This document shows positions 4,883 through 6,349 of a stretch of 6,349 bases of DNA, piece by piece. Origin of the DNA: Aquiflexum sp041749095 (GTDB lineage Bacteria; Bacteroidota; Bacteroidia; Cytophagales; Cyclobacteriaceae). The DNA is taken from positions 1 through 6,349 of the forward strand of contig NZ_JBGTCA010000574.1 in assembly GCF_041749095.1 (NCBI RefSeq), read 5' to 3'. The first letter of the stretch is position 1, and every line of letters begins with the position of its first letter. The notes under the pieces are model-generated. The model made no database searches, was not told the origin of the DNA, and saw nothing but the letters and a program-made list of their open reading frames with translations. A program made the position numbers and the translations under genes.

Positions 4883-6349
4883 ATGACTAAAACCAAACCA
4901 AAAGAAAGCAGGGTCACCATGGCCACTGTGTTCAAAACCATCATCTGGCCAAGAAGAAAGCAATTGTTTTTAGGGTTTTTTTTGATCATCATTTCGAGAC
5001 TATCAGGCTTGGTTTTACCGGGCGCAAGTAAAATACTGATAGATAATGTAATCCCTTCCAATGATCTGGACCTGCTCAAATGGTTGGTTTTGGGAGTGGT
5101 GGCAGCCATCACCATTCAGGCAACCACCTCTTATGCATTGACACAGATCCTCAGCGTCGAAGCGCAGCATCTGATATCTGTGCTGCGATCCAAGGTACAA
5201 AAGCATATTCTTCAACTCCCCATCCGCTTTTTTGACAATACCAAAACCGGCGAATTGGTATCAAGGATAATGACAGATGTGGAAGGGGTGAGAAACCTGG
5301 TGGGAACCGGGTTTGCGCAAATGGTTGGAGGGGTGTTGACGGCTGTTATTTCACTGGTGTTGTTGATCTATATCAGTCCGATGATGACCCTTTATGTATT
5401 GGTTCCGGTAATTATTTTTGGATTGATTTCCTTGAAAGCCTTTGGTAAAATCAGACCCATTTTCAGAGAAAGGGGAAAAATCAACGCAGAAGTTACAGGA
5501 AGACTGACCGAAACTTTGGGAGGAATCAGGGTGATCAAAGGCTTTAATGCCGAAGAACAGGAAATCAAAACTTTTGAAGCTGGTGTGGAGCGGCTTTTTC
5601 TCAATGTGAAAGCTAGTCTGACTGCGACCAGTTTTGTGACCTCCTCAGCTACTTTTCTTTTGGGACTGGCTTCCGCCGGTATCATGGGGATAGGTGGATA
5701 CATGATTATGGATGAGCAGATGACCTTTGGGGACTTTTTGGCCTTCACCCTATACTTAGGATTTATGATTGCTCCGATTGTTCAGATGAGCAATATTGGC
5801 AGTCAACTGACTGAGGCTTTTGCCGGCTTGGACAGGACCGAAGAAATCATGAATTATCCCTTGGAAGATGCCCAGGGTTATAGGAATTTGATGCTTCCAA
5901 ATTTCAAAGGAGATATCAGTTTCCAGAATGTTTCTTTTGCCTATGAAGAAGGAAAAGAAGTGGTGAAAGGAATAAGTTTTGATGCGCCTGCCGGTTCTGT
6001 GACCGCTTTGGTGGGTACATCTGGTTCTGGCAAAACCACCATAGCAGGTCTTGCAGCTTCATTTTTAAATCCCGATTCCGGAATGATCACCATTGATGGA
6101 AATGACTTGCAAAAAGTTTCATTGAAAAGTTACAGATCCCAATTAGGAGTGGTATTACAGGATGATTTTCTATTTGAAGGTACGATCAGGGAAAACATTC
6201 TTTTTCCAAGACCAAATGCTACTGAATCAGAATTACTGCAGGCAGTAAAAGCCGCCCACGTGCAGGAGTTTACCGATAGGTTTGAAGACGGACTGAATAC
6301 TTTGATCGGGGAGAGGGGCGTGAAATTATCAGGTGGTCAAAGACAAAGG
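4883..6349 (+). CDS. ABC exporter, fused membrane and ATPase domains (3' truncated by window)
   Basis: The first 489 residues of a half-transporter that should dimerise in the inner membrane and use ATP to export a lipid, drug or other hydrophobic substrate. The membrane domain has six likely helices, roughly at 27-46, 67-90, 146-166, 168-187, 250-275 and 285-302. It includes the typical cytoplasmic segment RFFDNTKTGELVSRIMTDVE (115-134). The nucleotide-binding domain begins near 343 with A-loop Tyr354 in FAY and Walker A GTSGSGKTT (378-386). The Q-loop glutamine is Gln426 (VVLQDD), and the signature is LSGGQRQR (482-489), where the window ends. Walker B and the H-loop are therefore outside. 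All visible motifs are intact, in the style of MsbA/lipid A or multidrug exporters, but the substrate cannot be told. The ATG at 4883 is the first in frame after a TAA at 4871-4873; Met13 is a less likely alternative. Confidence 0.93.
   Translation, partial: MTKTKPKESRVTMATVFKTIIWPRRKQLFLGFFLIIISRLSGLVLPGASKILIDNVIPSNDLDLLKWLVLGVVAAITIQATTSYALTQILSVEAQHLISVLRSKVQKHILQLPIRFFDNTKTGELVSRIMTDVEGVRNLVGTGFAQMVGGVLTAVISLVLLIYISPMMTLYVLVPVIIFGLISLKAFGKIRPIFRERGKINAEVTGRLTETLGGIRVIKGFNAEEQEIKTFEAGVERLFLNVKASLTATSFVTSSATFLLGLASAGIMGIGGYMIMDEQMTFGDFLAFTLYLGFMIAPIVQMSNIGSQLTEAFAGLDRTEEIMNYPLEDAQGYRNLMLPNFKGDISFQNVSFAYEEGKEVVKGISFDAPAGSVTALVGTSGSGKTTIAGLAASFLNPDSGMITIDGNDLQKVSLKSYRSQLGVVLQDDFLFEGTIRENILFPRPNATESELLQAVKAAHVQEFTDRFEDGLNTLIGERGVKLSGGQRQR

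Noticed and set aside
5392..5748. 118-residue minus-strand open frame
   Set aside because: It is fully antisense to the membrane domain of the ABC exporter, whose frame has clear family motifs; the sequence looks like a shadow.

Overview
The sequence suggests a member of the Bacteroidota, probably a Cytophagia/Cyclobacteriaceae-like organism. The signs are moderate to low GC, starts without clear Shine-Dalgarno sequences, a short lipoprotein signal, and a TAnnTTTG-type -7 box (TATATTTG) before a lipoprotein gene. This placement is inferred from overall character, since the window holds no marker gene.

Layout: (1) At the left edge, the last 46 codons of a plus-strand gene (stop at 139-141), tentatively a transposase-like C-terminus. 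(2) Four genes all on the minus strand, read from right to left: a ceramidase-like lipoprotein (3499-4770), a DinB-fold protein only 1 nt downstream (2961-3497), a hexapeptide-repeat acetyltransferase (2307-2873) and a large acyl-CoA dehydrogenase (217-1992). (3) A divergent gene on the plus strand, starting at 4883 and running off the right edge: a fused membrane/ATPase ABC exporter, cut just after its LSGGQ signature.

The least ordinary part is the 314-nt spacer between the acetyltransferase and the acyl-CoA dehydrogenase. It holds two direct copies, 103/105 identical and offset by 173 nt, of a 105-bp element. Each copy contains a large imperfect palindrome whose arms each carry CAAAAG three times at a mirrored 9/10-nt pitch. 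The element also explains an artefactual in-frame TTG extension of the dehydrogenase.

The lipoprotein and DinB-fold genes are almost certainly co-transcribed. The acetyltransferase 87 nt further on could be read from the same transcript, and the repeat block probably separates the dehydrogenase from them. The gene products do not form an obvious single pathway: fatty acid/acyl-CoA oxidation, acetyl transfer, a possible lipid-amide hydrolase and an exporter. I see no CRISPR array, tRNA, rRNA, toxin-antitoxin pair or recognisable defence system, and no clear new multi-gene system.
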